From an uncultured Mucilaginibacter sp. (GTDB taxonomy: Bacteria > Bacteroidota > Bacteroidia > Sphingobacteriales > Sphingobacteriaceae), in assembly GCA_903864275.1 (NCBI GenBank), contig CAIPFE010000040.1, positions 1-64,000 on the forward strand: a stretch of DNA of 64,000 bases. The letters are read 5' to 3'. Position numbers and translations under genes: made by a program. Within the stretch, counting starts at the first letter, position 1, and each line of letters opens with the position of its first letter. Under the pieces are notes generated by a model. It saw only the letters and a list, made by a program, of their open reading frames with translations. It ran no database searches and was not told where the DNA came from. This document shows, piece by piece, positions 48,299 through 56,966 of this stretch.

Positions 48299-49303
48299 TT
48301 AGTTTTTATCAGGGCTAAATTTATCTGTTTGCGAAGCGGCTTCATTATTCGCGAAATCAATTATAGGCGCTACAGGCATGTCGTTCATGCATTTAAAATG
48401 GCCAAGCGGGCATTTTTCCAGGCCAAATTTCGAGCAGGGCCGGCAGGGCAGCTCGATCCCGGCCACTAAAATTTCCTTCACTTTATAAGGCTGCACACCC
48501 AATAGTTCAGGTACCGTGCCGCCCCAGATGGACGCTATGGGTTTGTCAAAAGCTTCGGCAATATGGGTTAAACCGGTATCAAAACCGATCACGCTGCTGG
48601 CTTTTGATACCAGGAAAACAGATTCATCCAGTGTAGTTATGCCACAGGCATTGTAAACATTGCTTGTTTTTGATGCGATTTCATCCCCGTTAGCTTTTAC
48701 ATCATTCCCACCGAGCAAAACAACTGGAAGGTTCAAGCCCTTGCATATGGCAACGATCTTTTCATTAGGCATACGCTTGGTGAAATGCGTTGCGCCAATG
48801 ATAAAAACAGCATAGTTAGTTTGGTGGGAGGGCGGCAACAACTTGCTTAGCTTGTGGTCGGTTTTAATGTAATAATCAATGGGCTGCTCATCATTTTTTA
48901 CGCCTAAAAAGGTAACTGCCTGCATGTAGCGTTCAACCAAATGAACCGGCGGCACAAGCCTCAAATTAAATTTTAAACTAAGCCATTTGCGTATGCGCTG
49001 TTTTTTATACGTTGAGGATTTTGCATGTACATTTAATTTTATGAGTGCAGTACGTAAATTATTATGCAGGTCGATGATATAATCGTAGTTCTCGGCTTTT
49101 AAATCGGCAATAGTTTCGGCAAGGGTCTGCTTTAGCAGAAGCAGCTTATCAACGTAAGGGTTGTTATCATAAATATATTTAAAGGCTGCTTTGGTTAAAA
49201 AGTGAACCTCGGCCCCAGGCAATTGCTTTTTCAGGCAGCGTACAACGGGAGTAGTATAAATAATATCACCCATTGAACTAAAGCGGATCACCAATATCTT
49301 CAT
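48299..49303 (-). CDS. GT9-family heptosyltransferase (LPS core)
   Basis: A 334-residue ADP-heptose:LPS heptosyltransferase-like enzyme of GT9, cytosolic face of the inner membrane. The start KILVIRFSSMGDIIYTTPVVRCLKK is the family signature, followed by YDYIIDLHNNLRTALI, and in the C-terminal half VFIIGATHFTKRMPNEKIV, LVSKASSVIGFDTGLTHIAEA and PIASIWGGTVPELLG. It is the last of four minus-strand genes devoted to ADP-heptose, which supports the donor. The acceptor cannot be told. Confidence 0.92.
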   Translation of the reverse strand: MKILVIRFSSMGDIIYTTPVVRCLKKQLPGAEVHFLTKAAFKYIYDNNPYVDKLLLLKQTLAETIADLKAENYDYIIDLHNNLRTALIKLNVHAKSSTYKKQRIRKWLSLKFNLRLVPPVHLVERYMQAVTFLGVKNDEQPIDYYIKTDHKLSKLLPPSHQTNYAVFIIGATHFTKRMPNEKIVAICKGLNLPVVLLGGNDVKANGDEIASKTSNVYNACGITTLDESVFLVSKASSVIGFDTGLTHIAEAFDKPIASIWGGTVPELLGVQPYKVKEILVAGIELPCRPCSKFGLEKCPLGHFKCMNDMPVAPIIDFANNEAASQTDKFSPDKN

Positions 49304-49319
49304 GGCAGAATTTTATTTG

Positions 49320-49826
49320 TCAGGTGATCTGGTTCCTGATCTTTTCGATGATAGATGTGGAAGAATATCCCTCAACAAAGTTAATGGTTTTAACCTCACC
49401 GCCATTGGCGACAACTTCCTTAGCGCCAACAATATTTTCAACGGAATAATCAGATCCTTTCACGAGTACATCAGGCATTAAAGTGCTAATCAGGTTAAGG
49501 GGCGTATCATCTTCAAAAACAACAACCGCATCAACAAAAAACAAGGCGGCCAATAAGGCAGCACGATTGTTTTGATCATTCACCGGGCGGTCTTCGCCTT
49601 TTATGCGTTTTACCGAACTGTCAGAATTAAGCCCAATGATAAGTTTATCACCCATTTCCGATGCTTTTGCGAGGTAAGTGATATGGCCAATGTGCAACAG
49701 ATCGAAAACACCATTAGTAAAAACCACCTTTTTACCTTCTTTTTGCCACGCAGCGGCCTTACTTTTTAGTGAAAGCAGGTCAGTTATTTTACTTAACAGC
49801 GTTTTTTCAATATCGCTTCTCATCAT
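49320..49826 (-). CDS. hldE: D-glycero-beta-D-manno-heptose 1-phosphate adenylyltransferase
   Basis: A 168-residue stand-alone nucleotidyltransferase corresponding to the C-terminal half of E. coli HldE (RfaE domain II). KKVVFTNGVFDLLHIGHITYLAKA carries the HxGH motif, GLNSDSSVKRIKGEDRPVND the nucleotide pocket, LKG-like LVKGSDYSVENIVGA the next loop, and GYSSTSIIEKI the ISTT/SST-type ATP loop. It makes ADP-D-glycero-beta-D-manno-heptose. The kinase half is encoded separately at 50613. It is 16 bases upstream of the heptosyltransferase start, so cotranscribed. Confidence 0.93.
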   Translation of the reverse strand: MMRSDIEKTLLSKITDLLSLKSKAAAWQKEGKKVVFTNGVFDLLHIGHITYLAKASEMGDKLIIGLNSDSSVKRIKGEDRPVNDQNNRAALLAALFFVDAVVVFEDDTPLNLISTLMPDVLVKGSDYSVENIVGAKEVVANGGEVKTINFVEGYSSTSIIEKIRNQIT

Positions 49827-49879
49827 TGAAAGGTTTAGACTTACGAAGTCTCGAAGACTTCGTAAGTCTGGTGGGAATG

Positions 49880-50434
49880 CTAAAACAATTCGTCAACAGC
49901 TTTACAAAGTATATGACCTATCAGGATGTGCATTTCCTGTATCCGGGCAGTTACGTCAGAAGGTACAACAATGTTCAAATCGCAGATACCATTCATTTTA
50001 CCGCCATCCCTGCCCGAAAAGCCCAAAGTTTTACAGCCCATTTTTTTTGCAGCTTCAATAGCATTCAATATCCCCTGGCTATTGCCGCTGGTTGATATAC
50101 CTATAAATAAATCACCCGGTTGTGCCAAAGCCTCCACCTGCCGCGAAAATACATGATTATACCCGTAATCGTTGGCTATGGCGGTTAGGGCGGAGGTATC
50201 AACAGTTAAAGCAATACCCGGGAGCGCCTTACGCTCCTTTACGAAGCGACCGCTTAGTTCAGCCGCGATATGTTGCGCATCCGCGGCACTGCCCCCGTTA
50301 CCGGCCAGCAGTACCTTACGACCATTTTTTATAGCGGCGGTAATAAGCTCACAACCCTTTTCAATATCGCCGCCAAGCAGGTCAATTACTTTTTGTATCA
50401 GCTGCTGATGTTCTTTAAGTTCTTCGATAACCAT
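49880..50434 (-). CDS. gmhA: Sedoheptulose 7-phosphate isomerase
   Basis: A 184-residue SIS-domain isomerase performing the first step of heptose synthesis. LAGNGGSAADAQHIAAELSGRFVKERKAL, ALTVDTSALTAIANDYGYNHVFSRQVEAL and FIGISTSGNSQGILNAIEAA are diagnostic of GmhA, including the residues that bind sugar phosphate. It lies between the adenylyltransferase and the kinase genes. A 1,7-bisphosphate phosphatase (gmhB) is not in the cluster. Confidence 0.96.
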   Translation of the reverse strand: MVIEELKEHQQLIQKVIDLLGGDIEKGCELITAAIKNGRKVLLAGNGGSAADAQHIAAELSGRFVKERKALPGIALTVDTSALTAIANDYGYNHVFSRQVEALAQPGDLFIGISTSGNSQGILNAIEAAKKMGCKTLGFSGRDGGKMNGICDLNIVVPSDVTARIQEMHILIGHILCKAVDELF

Positions 50435-50439
50435 TTTTT

Positions 50440-50545
50440 TGAATTTCGGATTTCGGAATTTCGTCCCGATAGCTATCGGGATCGGATTTATTTTATATTT
50501 CGGATTTGGGAATCTCGTCCCGATAGCTATCGGGATCGGATTTGT
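50440..50545. repeat. Two tandem copies of TTCGGAATTTCGTCCCGATAG-type repeat
   Basis: The perfect palindrome CCCGATAGCTATCGGG occurs at 50465-50480 and again at 50519-50534, a period of 54 bases, each preceded by TTTCGGATTT words and followed by ATCGGATTT. A third copy of the palindrome is at 7321-7336. The block lies just upstream of gmhA. Confidence 0.85.
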
Positions 50546-50612
50546 TATTTATTTGGATTTTTATTTTGTTAATTACCAATGACTTAATGACCAAATTACC
50601 AATGACTAATGA

Positions 50613-51596
50613 CTAATGCCCCCCCATGTTTTTTATGATTTCATCAATAGTAGTGGTAGCGCTTCCAATATGCCTTATTACAATAGCGGCGGCGTGGTTG
50701 GCCAGTTCGCAGGCCTCGTCAACCGGCAGGCCCAGAGCTATAAAATAAGCAATCGCCGCAATAACCGTGTCGCCTGCACCTGTCACGTCAAAAACTTCTG
50801 TAGCTTTTACCGGCAGTAATTTACTGGTTTGTTCGGTAACAATTGCCATACCTTCTTCGGATAGTGTAACGATCAGGTAAGTTGCCCCGGTTTGCTGAAA
50901 AATGGTTTTGGCCGCATGTTGCAGATCGGCAATACCGCTTATTTTTTCGGTTTTAGCAGCCTCAGCAAGCTCTTTCCGGTTGGGTTTTATGATATAGGCG
51001 CCCCTGTATTTTTCGTAATTTAAACCTTTTGGATCAATAACTACCTTTTTCCCACGCTCATTTGCAATTTTGATCAATCGTTGCGTTAGCCCGGGTGCAA
51101 ATAATCCTTTGTTGTAATCGGACAAGATCACTATATCGGAACTATCAATATTTGCGCCTAGCTTTTCTATCAGTTCATCTTCAAATTCCTGCGAAACTGC
51201 GTCCGTAACCTCCCTATCCACCCTTACCACTTGATGGCTGCCAACCAAAATACGGGTTTTAACGGTCGTCGACCGGGTATTATCCTTAATTATGGTATCG
51301 GTCTTAACGCCTTCGCTTTCCAGTATTTCAATAAGCTGGTTACCTGCTGCATCATCACCAATTACGCCCGCCACGGTAACTTTCGCGCCAAGCGCAACCA
51401 AATTTTGAACAACGTTCCCTGCGCCACCCAATGTAGTCGACTCATTTTTTACATTCACGATAGGCACAGGCGCTTCCGCGGATAACCTGGTTGCGCTGCC
51501 CCAAATATAATGGTCGATCATAAAGTCGCCGATAACCAGTACCGAAGGCTGTTTTTGTGCTAACTGGATGGATCGTACTTTATCTATCAGGTTCAT
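50613..51596 (-). CDS. hldA: D-glycero-beta-D-manno-heptose 7-phosphate kinase
   Basis: A 327-residue PfkB-family sugar kinase, equal to the N-terminal half of E. coli HldE. VLVIGDFMIDHYIWGSATRLSAEAPVP is the sugar-binding start, TTLGGAGNVVQNLVALGA follows, and EVFDVTGAGDTVIAAIAYF contains the catalytic aspartate of the DTGAGD-like motif. It makes heptose 1,7-bisphosphate. It starts the minus-strand heptose genes but is separated from gmhA by 178 repeat-rich bases. Its ATG is inside a GTGAACTAATGAAC repeat word. Confidence 0.94.
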   Translation of the reverse strand: MNLIDKVRSIQLAQKQPSVLVIGDFMIDHYIWGSATRLSAEAPVPIVNVKNESTTLGGAGNVVQNLVALGAKVTVAGVIGDDAAGNQLIEILESEGVKTDTIIKDNTRSTTVKTRILVGSHQVVRVDREVTDAVSQEFEDELIEKLGANIDSSDIVILSDYNKGLFAPGLTQRLIKIANERGKKVVIDPKGLNYEKYRGAYIIKPNRKELAEAAKTEKISGIADLQHAAKTIFQQTGATYLIVTLSEEGMAIVTEQTSKLLPVKATEVFDVTGAGDTVIAAIAYFIALGLPVDEACELANHAAAIVIRHIGSATTTIDEIIKNMGGH

Positions 51597-51690
51597 TAGT
51601 TCACTAGTTCATTAGTTCATTGGTGGGTTGGTCATTAGTCAACGGTCATTAGATTTGCTACGAATCTTTAGCTTTCTGCTTTCAGCTTTC
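51592..51690. repeat. GTTCATTAG words at the hldA start, then CTTTCTGCTTTCAGC words at the polX stop
   Basis: GGTTCATTAGTTCACTAG, GTTCATTAG and GTTCATTGG (51590-51622) contain the hldA start codon on the minus strand. GCTTTCTGCTTTCAGCTTTC (51671-51690) reaches the polX TGA stop; on the minus strand it reads GGTGAAAGCTGAAAGC. Confidence 0.75.
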
Positions 51691-53368
51691 ACCTCCCGCC
51701 CTTCGCTTTCTCAAAAAACGCCGTAATTTCCTGCAATGATAACGCATTCAGGCATCTTTCCTTGTATAAGCCGCCCTTTCGCGCTGCTAATATACCATAA
51801 TGCATATCTAAAAACCCTTCGCGGCGGTGGGCATCGGGGTTGACGGATAACCAAACCCCTTTATCAAGTGCATATTGGTGCCAGCGCCAGTCGAGGTCGA
51901 GCCGCAGCGGGTTGGCATTGATCTCTATCACCACATTATTTACCGCGCAGGCATCAATTACTTTTTTATAGTTGATAGGATAACCGCTCCGGCTCAGCAA
52001 CAACCTGCCGGTCGGATGCCCGAGGATGGTTGTATATGGGTTTTCAATTGCTTTTATAAGACGCGAAGTCGCTTTTTCTTCCTCCATTTTCAGGATGGAA
52101 TGTACCGAAGCTACAATAAAATCAAAGCGTTTCAATATTTCGTCCGGGTAATCCAGCGAGCCATCGTATAAAATATCTGACTCGATACCTTTAAATATAT
52201 GGAACCCGTTTAATTTTTTATTGAGATGGTCAATTTCTTCCTGTTGCTGCAATACCTGTTCAATACTAAGCCCCTTCGCATAAAAAGCGCTTTTGCTGTG
52301 ATCGCACATGCCCAGGTATTCCAGCTTCAAATCATCCCGGCAATAAAGGGCCATTTCCTCAACGGTGTTTATCCCGTCGCTCCAGGTGCTGTGGTTGTGC
52401 AGGCTGCCTTTTAGGTCGTGGTAAGTAACCAGGTGCGGTAAAGTTTTCTTTTCTGCCTTTTCAATAAATACAATCCCTTCGCGCAGTTCGGGCTGTACAA
52501 AATCCATGCTTGCTTTTTCGTAGATATGTTCTTCGCTGATGGGCTGGTCTATCGTATCAACTGCCCTGGTCAAAACAGCCTTTACGTGTTCTTCATCGCC
52601 GGTTTGTGCAAACAATTCGCTGTAAAAGTGCCGTTTATCTATGCAAATAATATCAACCAATAGCCCATTTTCAAGCTCACCCGAAATATGGTTTTCGTTC
52701 GTGCTTATGTTGCGGATGAGCTCAGATTGCCGAAGTGTATTAAAGGCAATTTCCTCATCGCGGCTACCGAGAACTATCGTCAGTTCGCTGATGATCTCGC
52801 AGCATCTGCGGAACTCGCCGGCAAATTCCACCAGTGCACCGGGGAAAATACCTTTTATCTCGTCGATCAGCTTTTTAGCTTCCGGCTGAACCTGGGCGTA
52901 CAAAAACTTGCCATTGCTCGCCATCCTGAACTCGATGGCCTTGCGAATATCATCCTGTGTTTTTAAGCCGAAACCTTTTGCTTCCACCAGGCGGTTCTCG
53001 TTGCAGGCATAAAAAAGCTCACCCACGTTCTCAATGCCAAGCTCACGCCATATTATTTCTACCTTTTTTGGCCCGATGCCTTTAATGCCCATCATTTCGA
53101 CCACGCCTTCGGGGGTTTGGGCAAGCAGGGTTTCCATTTCGGCAATGGTGCCCGTTTGCAACAGCTCGGTAATTTTAGCTGCGGTGCTTTTGCCGATCCC
53201 ATCAATTTTCTCCAACTCTTCAAAAGATTTGCTTGCTGCAGGGTAGGGCAGTTTATCAACTTTAAAAGCCGCATTTGCAAGCGACCGTATTTTAAACGGA
53301 TTCTCGTTATGCAGTTCCATCAGTTGCGACAACAAGCGAAGCTTACGGGCTATGGGTTTATTTTCCAT
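51689..53368 (-). CDS. polX: DNA polymerase X with PHP exonuclease domain
   Basis: A 559-residue bacterial family-X polymerase for short-gap repair. Residues about 1-130 form the 8-kDa-like and HhH region (YPAASKSFEELEKIDGIGKSTAAKI, MMGIKGIGPKKVEIIW); the palm and nucleotidyltransferase part follows (FRRCCEIISELTIVLGSRDE). The C-terminal PHP domain has metal motifs KGSLHNHSTWSDG, YLGMCDHSKSAFY, FKGIESDILYDG, FIVASVHS, LGHPTGRLLL and SVNPDAHRREG. In the palm the usual catalytic GxxxRGxxxxxDxD is altered (EFRRCCEIISELTI), as in many bacterial PolX where polymerase activity may be lost. ATG 53368 (MENKPIARKL) is chosen. Confidence 0.92.
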   Translation of the reverse strand: MENKPIARKLRLLSQLMELHNENPFKIRSLANAAFKVDKLPYPAASKSFEELEKIDGIGKSTAAKITELLQTGTIAEMETLLAQTPEGVVEMMGIKGIGPKKVEIIWRELGIENVGELFYACNENRLVEAKGFGLKTQDDIRKAIEFRMASNGKFLYAQVQPEAKKLIDEIKGIFPGALVEFAGEFRRCCEIISELTIVLGSRDEEIAFNTLRQSELIRNISTNENHISGELENGLLVDIICIDKRHFYSELFAQTGDEEHVKAVLTRAVDTIDQPISEEHIYEKASMDFVQPELREGIVFIEKAEKKTLPHLVTYHDLKGSLHNHSTWSDGINTVEEMALYCRDDLKLEYLGMCDHSKSAFYAKGLSIEQVLQQQEEIDHLNKKLNGFHIFKGIESDILYDGSLDYPDEILKRFDFIVASVHSILKMEEEKATSRLIKAIENPYTTILGHPTGRLLLSRSGYPINYKKVIDACAVNNVVIEINANPLRLDLDWRWHQYALDKGVWLSVNPDAHRREGFLDMHYGILAARKGGLYKERCLNALSLQEITAFFEKAKGGR

Positions 53369-53431
53369 ATTATAATTGAAGGCGTAAAAATACAAAAGCG
53401 GGACGGATTGGCGGAATTTGTGGGCGGTTAT

Positions 53432-53461
53432 TTTGTGGCGAAGTAATATTCAATAATTTTG
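53432..53461 (+). promoter_or_regulatory. Promoter of the 60-residue HigA-like gene
   Basis: TTTG (53432-53435), an 18-base gap, then TAATTTTG (53454-53461) match the Bacteroidota consensus closely. The leader is about 20 bases. Confidence 0.6.
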
Positions 53462-53487
53462 TAATTATTAATTGCATAAAAATTAAG

Positions 53488-53670
53488 ATGGAAAAGGTAT
53501 TTATAATATCAACAGATAAAAACTACAATGAAACCATGATGGCTATTTATGAATTAATGAATAAAGGAGAGTCGTCTCTAACGCCAGAAGAAATTGAACA
53601 GTTGGGAATTATGGCTATTGCAGCTGAAAGATATGAAGGCGAAATACTGCATCTTAAGCAAGTTAAATAA
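53488..53670 (+). CDS. Solo HigA-like N-terminal domain protein
   Basis: A 60-residue acidic protein, MEKVFIISTDKNYNETMMAI to ERYEGEILHLKQVK. The helix pattern (TDKNYNETMMAIYELMNKGE, then LTPEEIEQLGIMAIAAERYE) resembles the N-terminal segment that precedes the HTH in HigA-type antitoxins, but there is no HTH and no toxin. It may be a truncated antitoxin or an independent small protein, and it keeps a canonical promoter. It is convergent with the next gene, 13 bases away. Confidence 0.6.
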   Translation: MEKVFIISTDKNYNETMMAIYELMNKGESSLTPEEIEQLGIMAIAAERYEGEILHLKQVK

Positions 53671-53683
53671 TGCCTCTTTTATA

Positions 53684-54154
53684 TCAACTGGCAGCCCGGC
53701 TATATCTTTTCAAAACTTTTCTTTCCGTCGCGATGCCTGGCCAAATCTCTATCTGATAAAAATCGTCACCGTTATCATCTACGACAGATGCAAGGTTGAT
53801 GGAATAAACCCTAACTCTATAACGTCCCGGAATAACCTTAATTTCCTGTTCAATAGATGAATTTGGGCAATCAAGAATTTGAATGGTGCCTGACTTGACT
53901 TCTAATCCGGCTTCAACAATATGATCGTATTGATCCAAATTTATATAATTCCTGGGTTCCGACAATAAATGCAATTCCCCTTTAACCAGACCATAACACT
54001 CTGTAAAAACTGCTAAAATTCCATCCCACACGGCCAATCGATCACTAAGTGCATCCTCACTCCAGAATCCCTTAGCGCTCGTATCTCCATCTGAGTTTTT
54101 GTCGTAGACATAGAATTGACCATGTGATGTGCGAAAGTTTAACGAATATTGCAT
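53684..54154 (-). CDS. Hypothetical protein, possibly ComJ-like
   Basis: A 156-residue soluble beta-rich protein: SLNFRTSHGQFYVYDKNSDG, FWSEDALSDRLAVWDGILAV, then GLEVKSGTIQILDCP, IKVIPGRYRVRVYS and DDFYQIEIWPG. The order of strands and the SxxQFxVxD and WPG-like ends remind me of ComJ, the nuclease inhibitor of competent Bacillus, but I cannot confirm this. ATG 54154 is preferred over the frame to 54208. It lies 73 bases downstream of sppA on the same strand. It is AT-richer than polX and sppA, suggesting a later arrival together with the HigA-like gene. Confidence 0.55.
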   Translation of the reverse strand: MQYSLNFRTSHGQFYVYDKNSDGDTSAKGFWSEDALSDRLAVWDGILAVFTECYGLVKGELHLLSEPRNYINLDQYDHIVEAGLEVKSGTIQILDCPNSSIEQEIKVIPGRYRVRVYSINLASVVDDNGDDFYQIEIWPGIATERKVLKRYSRAAS

Positions 54155-54227
54155 AGTCAATAACTTTTTTAAAAATACAAAAGCCATCCCAAACAGAACG
54201 GCTTCCACATCGAAATATATTCAAAAC

Positions 54228-55997
54228 CTAATTGATCGCGATATCATAAGGCAGCCTGGCCTGCGGGGTGCGCATCATTTGGGTTACGCCTTTTATCTGC
54301 TCGTAGTATTTAAAATTGTCGCCAAGTTCTGATTTCATGAAATGCGCTTTCATTTGAGCCGTTAAGCCCTGGCCAAATTTGGTAAATATGCTTTTTTGTT
54401 CAGGATAGGCTACCAACTTGTAATTTTTGATCTTCGCTTCCTTTGCCGCTGATTTTACAGCATCATTAATATTGCCAAGCCGGTCGACCAAGCCTATTTT
54501 AACTGCCTGTTCGCCTGTCCACACGCGGCCCTGGCCAATACTGTTGATGTAGGCCTGTGTTTTATGTCGGCCATCTGCTACTGCTTTTGTAAAATCATCA
54601 TAGCCGTGGTTAACTTCACTTTGCAATATGGATTTTTCTTCGGGGGTTAAGGGCCTACTTACGTCGCCCAAGTCGGCATATTTGCCGGTTTTTACGCCAT
54701 CGAAAGTTATACCCAGTTTGTCATTAAAAAACTTTTGCATGTTGGGCAGGATAGCGAAAATCCCGATGGAACCCGTAATTGTATTAGGTTCGGCAATGAT
54801 GGAATCAGCTGCGCAGGATATATAATAACCGCCTGATGCAGCCAGGTCGCCCATGGAAACGATAATAGGCTTTACTTTTTTTGTAAGCATAACTTCGCGC
54901 CAGATCACATCCGAGGCCAGTGAGCTCCCGCCCGGTGAGTTTACGCGGAAAACCACCGCTTTTACTTTATCGTCCAGTCGTGCCTGGCGCAGCGCTTTCG
55001 AAATTCTTTCACTCCCGATGGTGTTATCATCACCATCGCCGCCATTAATTTCGCCCGAAGCATACACAACTGCTATGCGGTTTTTCGATTCCTTCTTTTC
55101 GCTTTCTTTTTTTGTTTCACCCTTGGTATAATCAGCCAATTCAACGCTTTTGAGGTCATCTTTTGAATCAGCTCCGGTAAGTTGCTTAAGCTCGGCTAAA
55201 ATCTCATCTTTATATTTCAGGCCGTCAACCAGCTTGTATTTTAGTGCATCTTCAGGAAGCCGGATCTTTAACTCGTTAGCGTAGTTAAAAAGCGAGTCCT
55301 TATTAATATTGCGGCTCGCGCTGATTTGCGTTAAGAAATGGTCGTAAAGCGAACCTAAGTACGAATTAACCTGCAAACGGTTGGCATCGCTCATTTTGGT
55401 AAGGAAAAAAGGCTCGACGGCACTTTTATAGGTACCTACTTTTATGATCTGCACGTCGATGCCCAATTTATCAAGGGCGCCTTTTAAAAAGGTGATCTCG
55501 GAGCTAAAGCCATGAAATTCAAAAATGCCTTTTGGGTTTATATAAACCTTGTCGGCCACCGATGCCAGGTAATAAAAGCTCTGTGTATAAATTTCGGAAT
55601 AGGCAATAACGAATTTACCTGATTTTTTAAAGTCGATAAGCGCATTGCGAATTTCTTCTGTTGTTGCCTGACCGGCTATCACATAGCTCTGATCGAGGAA
55701 TATACCTTTAATATTACTATCAGTTTTTGCTTTTTTAATATTAGCGAGTATATCGTTAAGTCCGATGGTTTTATCCCCGTCTATACCCAAAAAACTGAGG
55801 CCGGAGAGGGGGTTATCAGGGGTGCGTTCAGTTATCGGGTAGTTGAGTGATATTTGCAAAACTGAATTTGGCTCAACCTCAACAGTTTTCTCGCTACTTG
55901 CCGCAACAATAATACCGATAACTATAAATATGAGTATTGCACTTATTATAAGGACCCCAACCATGCTGGCCAGGACAAATTTGAAGAATTGTTTCAT
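54228..55997 (-). CDS. sppA: Signal peptide peptidase SppA, 67K type
   Basis: A 589-residue membrane-anchored serine protease with one N-terminal helix (FVLASMVGVLIISAILIFIVI). It has two ClpP-like halves as in E. coli SppA: the first with the general-base lysine region (GIFEFHGFSSEITFLKGALDKLGIDVQ and TYKSAVEPFF), the second with VVFRVNSPGGSSLAS and the nucleophile region SMGDLAASGGYYISCAADSI. It degrades leftover signal peptides in the membrane. A -7 box lies about 27 bases upstream of the start; folK is divergent. Confidence 0.95.
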   Translation of the reverse strand: MKQFFKFVLASMVGVLIISAILIFIVIGIIVAASSEKTVEVEPNSVLQISLNYPITERTPDNPLSGLSFLGIDGDKTIGLNDILANIKKAKTDSNIKGIFLDQSYVIAGQATTEEIRNALIDFKKSGKFVIAYSEIYTQSFYYLASVADKVYINPKGIFEFHGFSSEITFLKGALDKLGIDVQIIKVGTYKSAVEPFFLTKMSDANRLQVNSYLGSLYDHFLTQISASRNINKDSLFNYANELKIRLPEDALKYKLVDGLKYKDEILAELKQLTGADSKDDLKSVELADYTKGETKKESEKKESKNRIAVVYASGEINGGDGDDNTIGSERISKALRQARLDDKVKAVVFRVNSPGGSSLASDVIWREVMLTKKVKPIIVSMGDLAASGGYYISCAADSIIAEPNTITGSIGIFAILPNMQKFFNDKLGITFDGVKTGKYADLGDVSRPLTPEEKSILQSEVNHGYDDFTKAVADGRHKTQAYINSIGQGRVWTGEQAVKIGLVDRLGNINDAVKSAAKEAKIKNYKLVAYPEQKSIFTKFGQGLTAQMKAHFMKSELGDNFKYYEQIKGVTQMMRTPQARLPYDIAIN

Positions 55998-56023
55998 TAA
56001 ATGTTATAAATCTGTTAACTATG

Positions 56024-56031
56024 CAAACTTA
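56024..56031 (-). promoter_or_regulatory. -7 box of the sppA promoter
   Basis: Minus-strand TAAGTTTG plus C fits the -7 consensus, about 27 bases before the sppA ATG. The -33 element is poor. Confidence 0.45.
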
Positions 56032-56084
56032 GTAATTCAACATGGTATAACATTAAGAGCCTTGTCGATAATATTTGTTACAAC

Positions 56085-56564
56085 ATGATTAATGTTTTTT
56101 TATTGCTGGGAAGTAACTTGGGCAACAGGCATTTGTTTCTAAAAGAGGCAATTGAGCATATCGAAAAAGATATTTCCCCGGTGTTAAAAATCTCGTCGGT
56201 ATATGAAACACAATCATGGGGTAAAACGGATGCGCCGGATTATCTTAACCAGGTGGTGATGTTGCAAACCGATCTGCCTGCGCAAATAATTCTTCAAAAA
56301 ATACTGAACATTGAGCGTGTATTGGGGAGAAGCCGCGGTGAGAAATGGGGGTCGCGTACTATTGATATTGATATTTTGTTTTACGGAGACGCCATTATTA
56401 ATGAGCCGGGCCTTCAAATCCCTCATCCTGAATTGCATAATAGACTGTTCACATTGGCGCCCCTGGCCGAAATTGCGCCCGGTTTAGTGCATCCGGTGCT
56501 AAAAAGTAACATTTTACACCTTAAAAAGCAACTTAAAGGTGGCTTAATCGTAAAAAAATTATAA
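56085..56564 (+). CDS. folK: 6-hydroxymethyl-7,8-dihydropterin pyrophosphokinase
   Basis: A 159-residue kinase of folate synthesis moving pyrophosphate from ATP to hydroxymethyl-dihydropterin. FLLLGSNLGNRHLFLKEAIEHI, SSVYETQSWGKTDAPDYLNQVV, IERVLGRSRGEKWGSRTIDIDILFYG (the metal aspartates) and IPHPELHNRLFTLAPLAEI cover the pterin and ATP sites. folP and folB are not adjacent. An Hpt gene follows after 24 bases and may be cotranscribed. Confidence 0.96.
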   Translation: MINVFLLLGSNLGNRHLFLKEAIEHIEKDISPVLKISSVYETQSWGKTDAPDYLNQVVMLQTDLPAQIILQKILNIERVLGRSRGEKWGSRTIDIDILFYGDAIINEPGLQIPHPELHNRLFTLAPLAEIAPGLVHPVLKSNILHLKKQLKGGLIVKKL

Positions 56565-56588
56565 TTTTGGAAAATTATAAATCCTTAT

Positions 56589-56966
56589 ATGTCACACATT
56601 TTACCGGGGCAAGATCTCGATCTTTCGTTTTTATATGATATTGCCGATGGCAGTAATGAGTTTGTCGTTGAATCAATTGATATGTTCCTGCACCACACGC
56701 CCGAGATGCTGCAAACGATCACCACAGCATTGGCTGATAAGGACTGGCCGCTTGCCGCCCAGGTTTCGCATAAATTAAAACCCAATCTTGGTTTTTTTGG
56801 CATGCCGGTAAGCCAGGCAACAATGCAGGAAATTGAACTGATGGCAAAGGCTGGCGCCCCGGACCCGGAATTGCTATTGTCAAAATTTTATGAAGTAAAA
56901 GAAGTGATCTCCACCAATATAGTTACGCTCGAAAAAATAAAGGCGGATCTGGAGGTTGGTGGTTAG
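56589..56966 (+). CDS. Hpt-domain phosphotransfer protein
   Basis: A 125-residue four-helix phosphotransfer protein. The phosphorylatable His is in AAQVSHKLKPNLGFFGM, a clear Hpt site (HxLK..); the flanking helices YDIADGSNEFVVESIDMFLHH and MQEIELMAKAG complete the bundle. It would pass phosphate between a hybrid kinase and a response regulator, none of which is adjacent. The SixA-like phosphatase at 47.6 kb is a candidate antagonist on general grounds only. Its TAG stop opens a composite TTAG/GTCCGGAAG repeat. Confidence 0.88.
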   Translation: MSHILPGQDLDLSFLYDIADGSNEFVVESIDMFLHHTPEMLQTITTALADKDWPLAAQVSHKLKPNLGFFGMPVSQATMQEIELMAKAGAPDPELLLSKFYEVKEVISTNIVTLEKIKADLEVGG

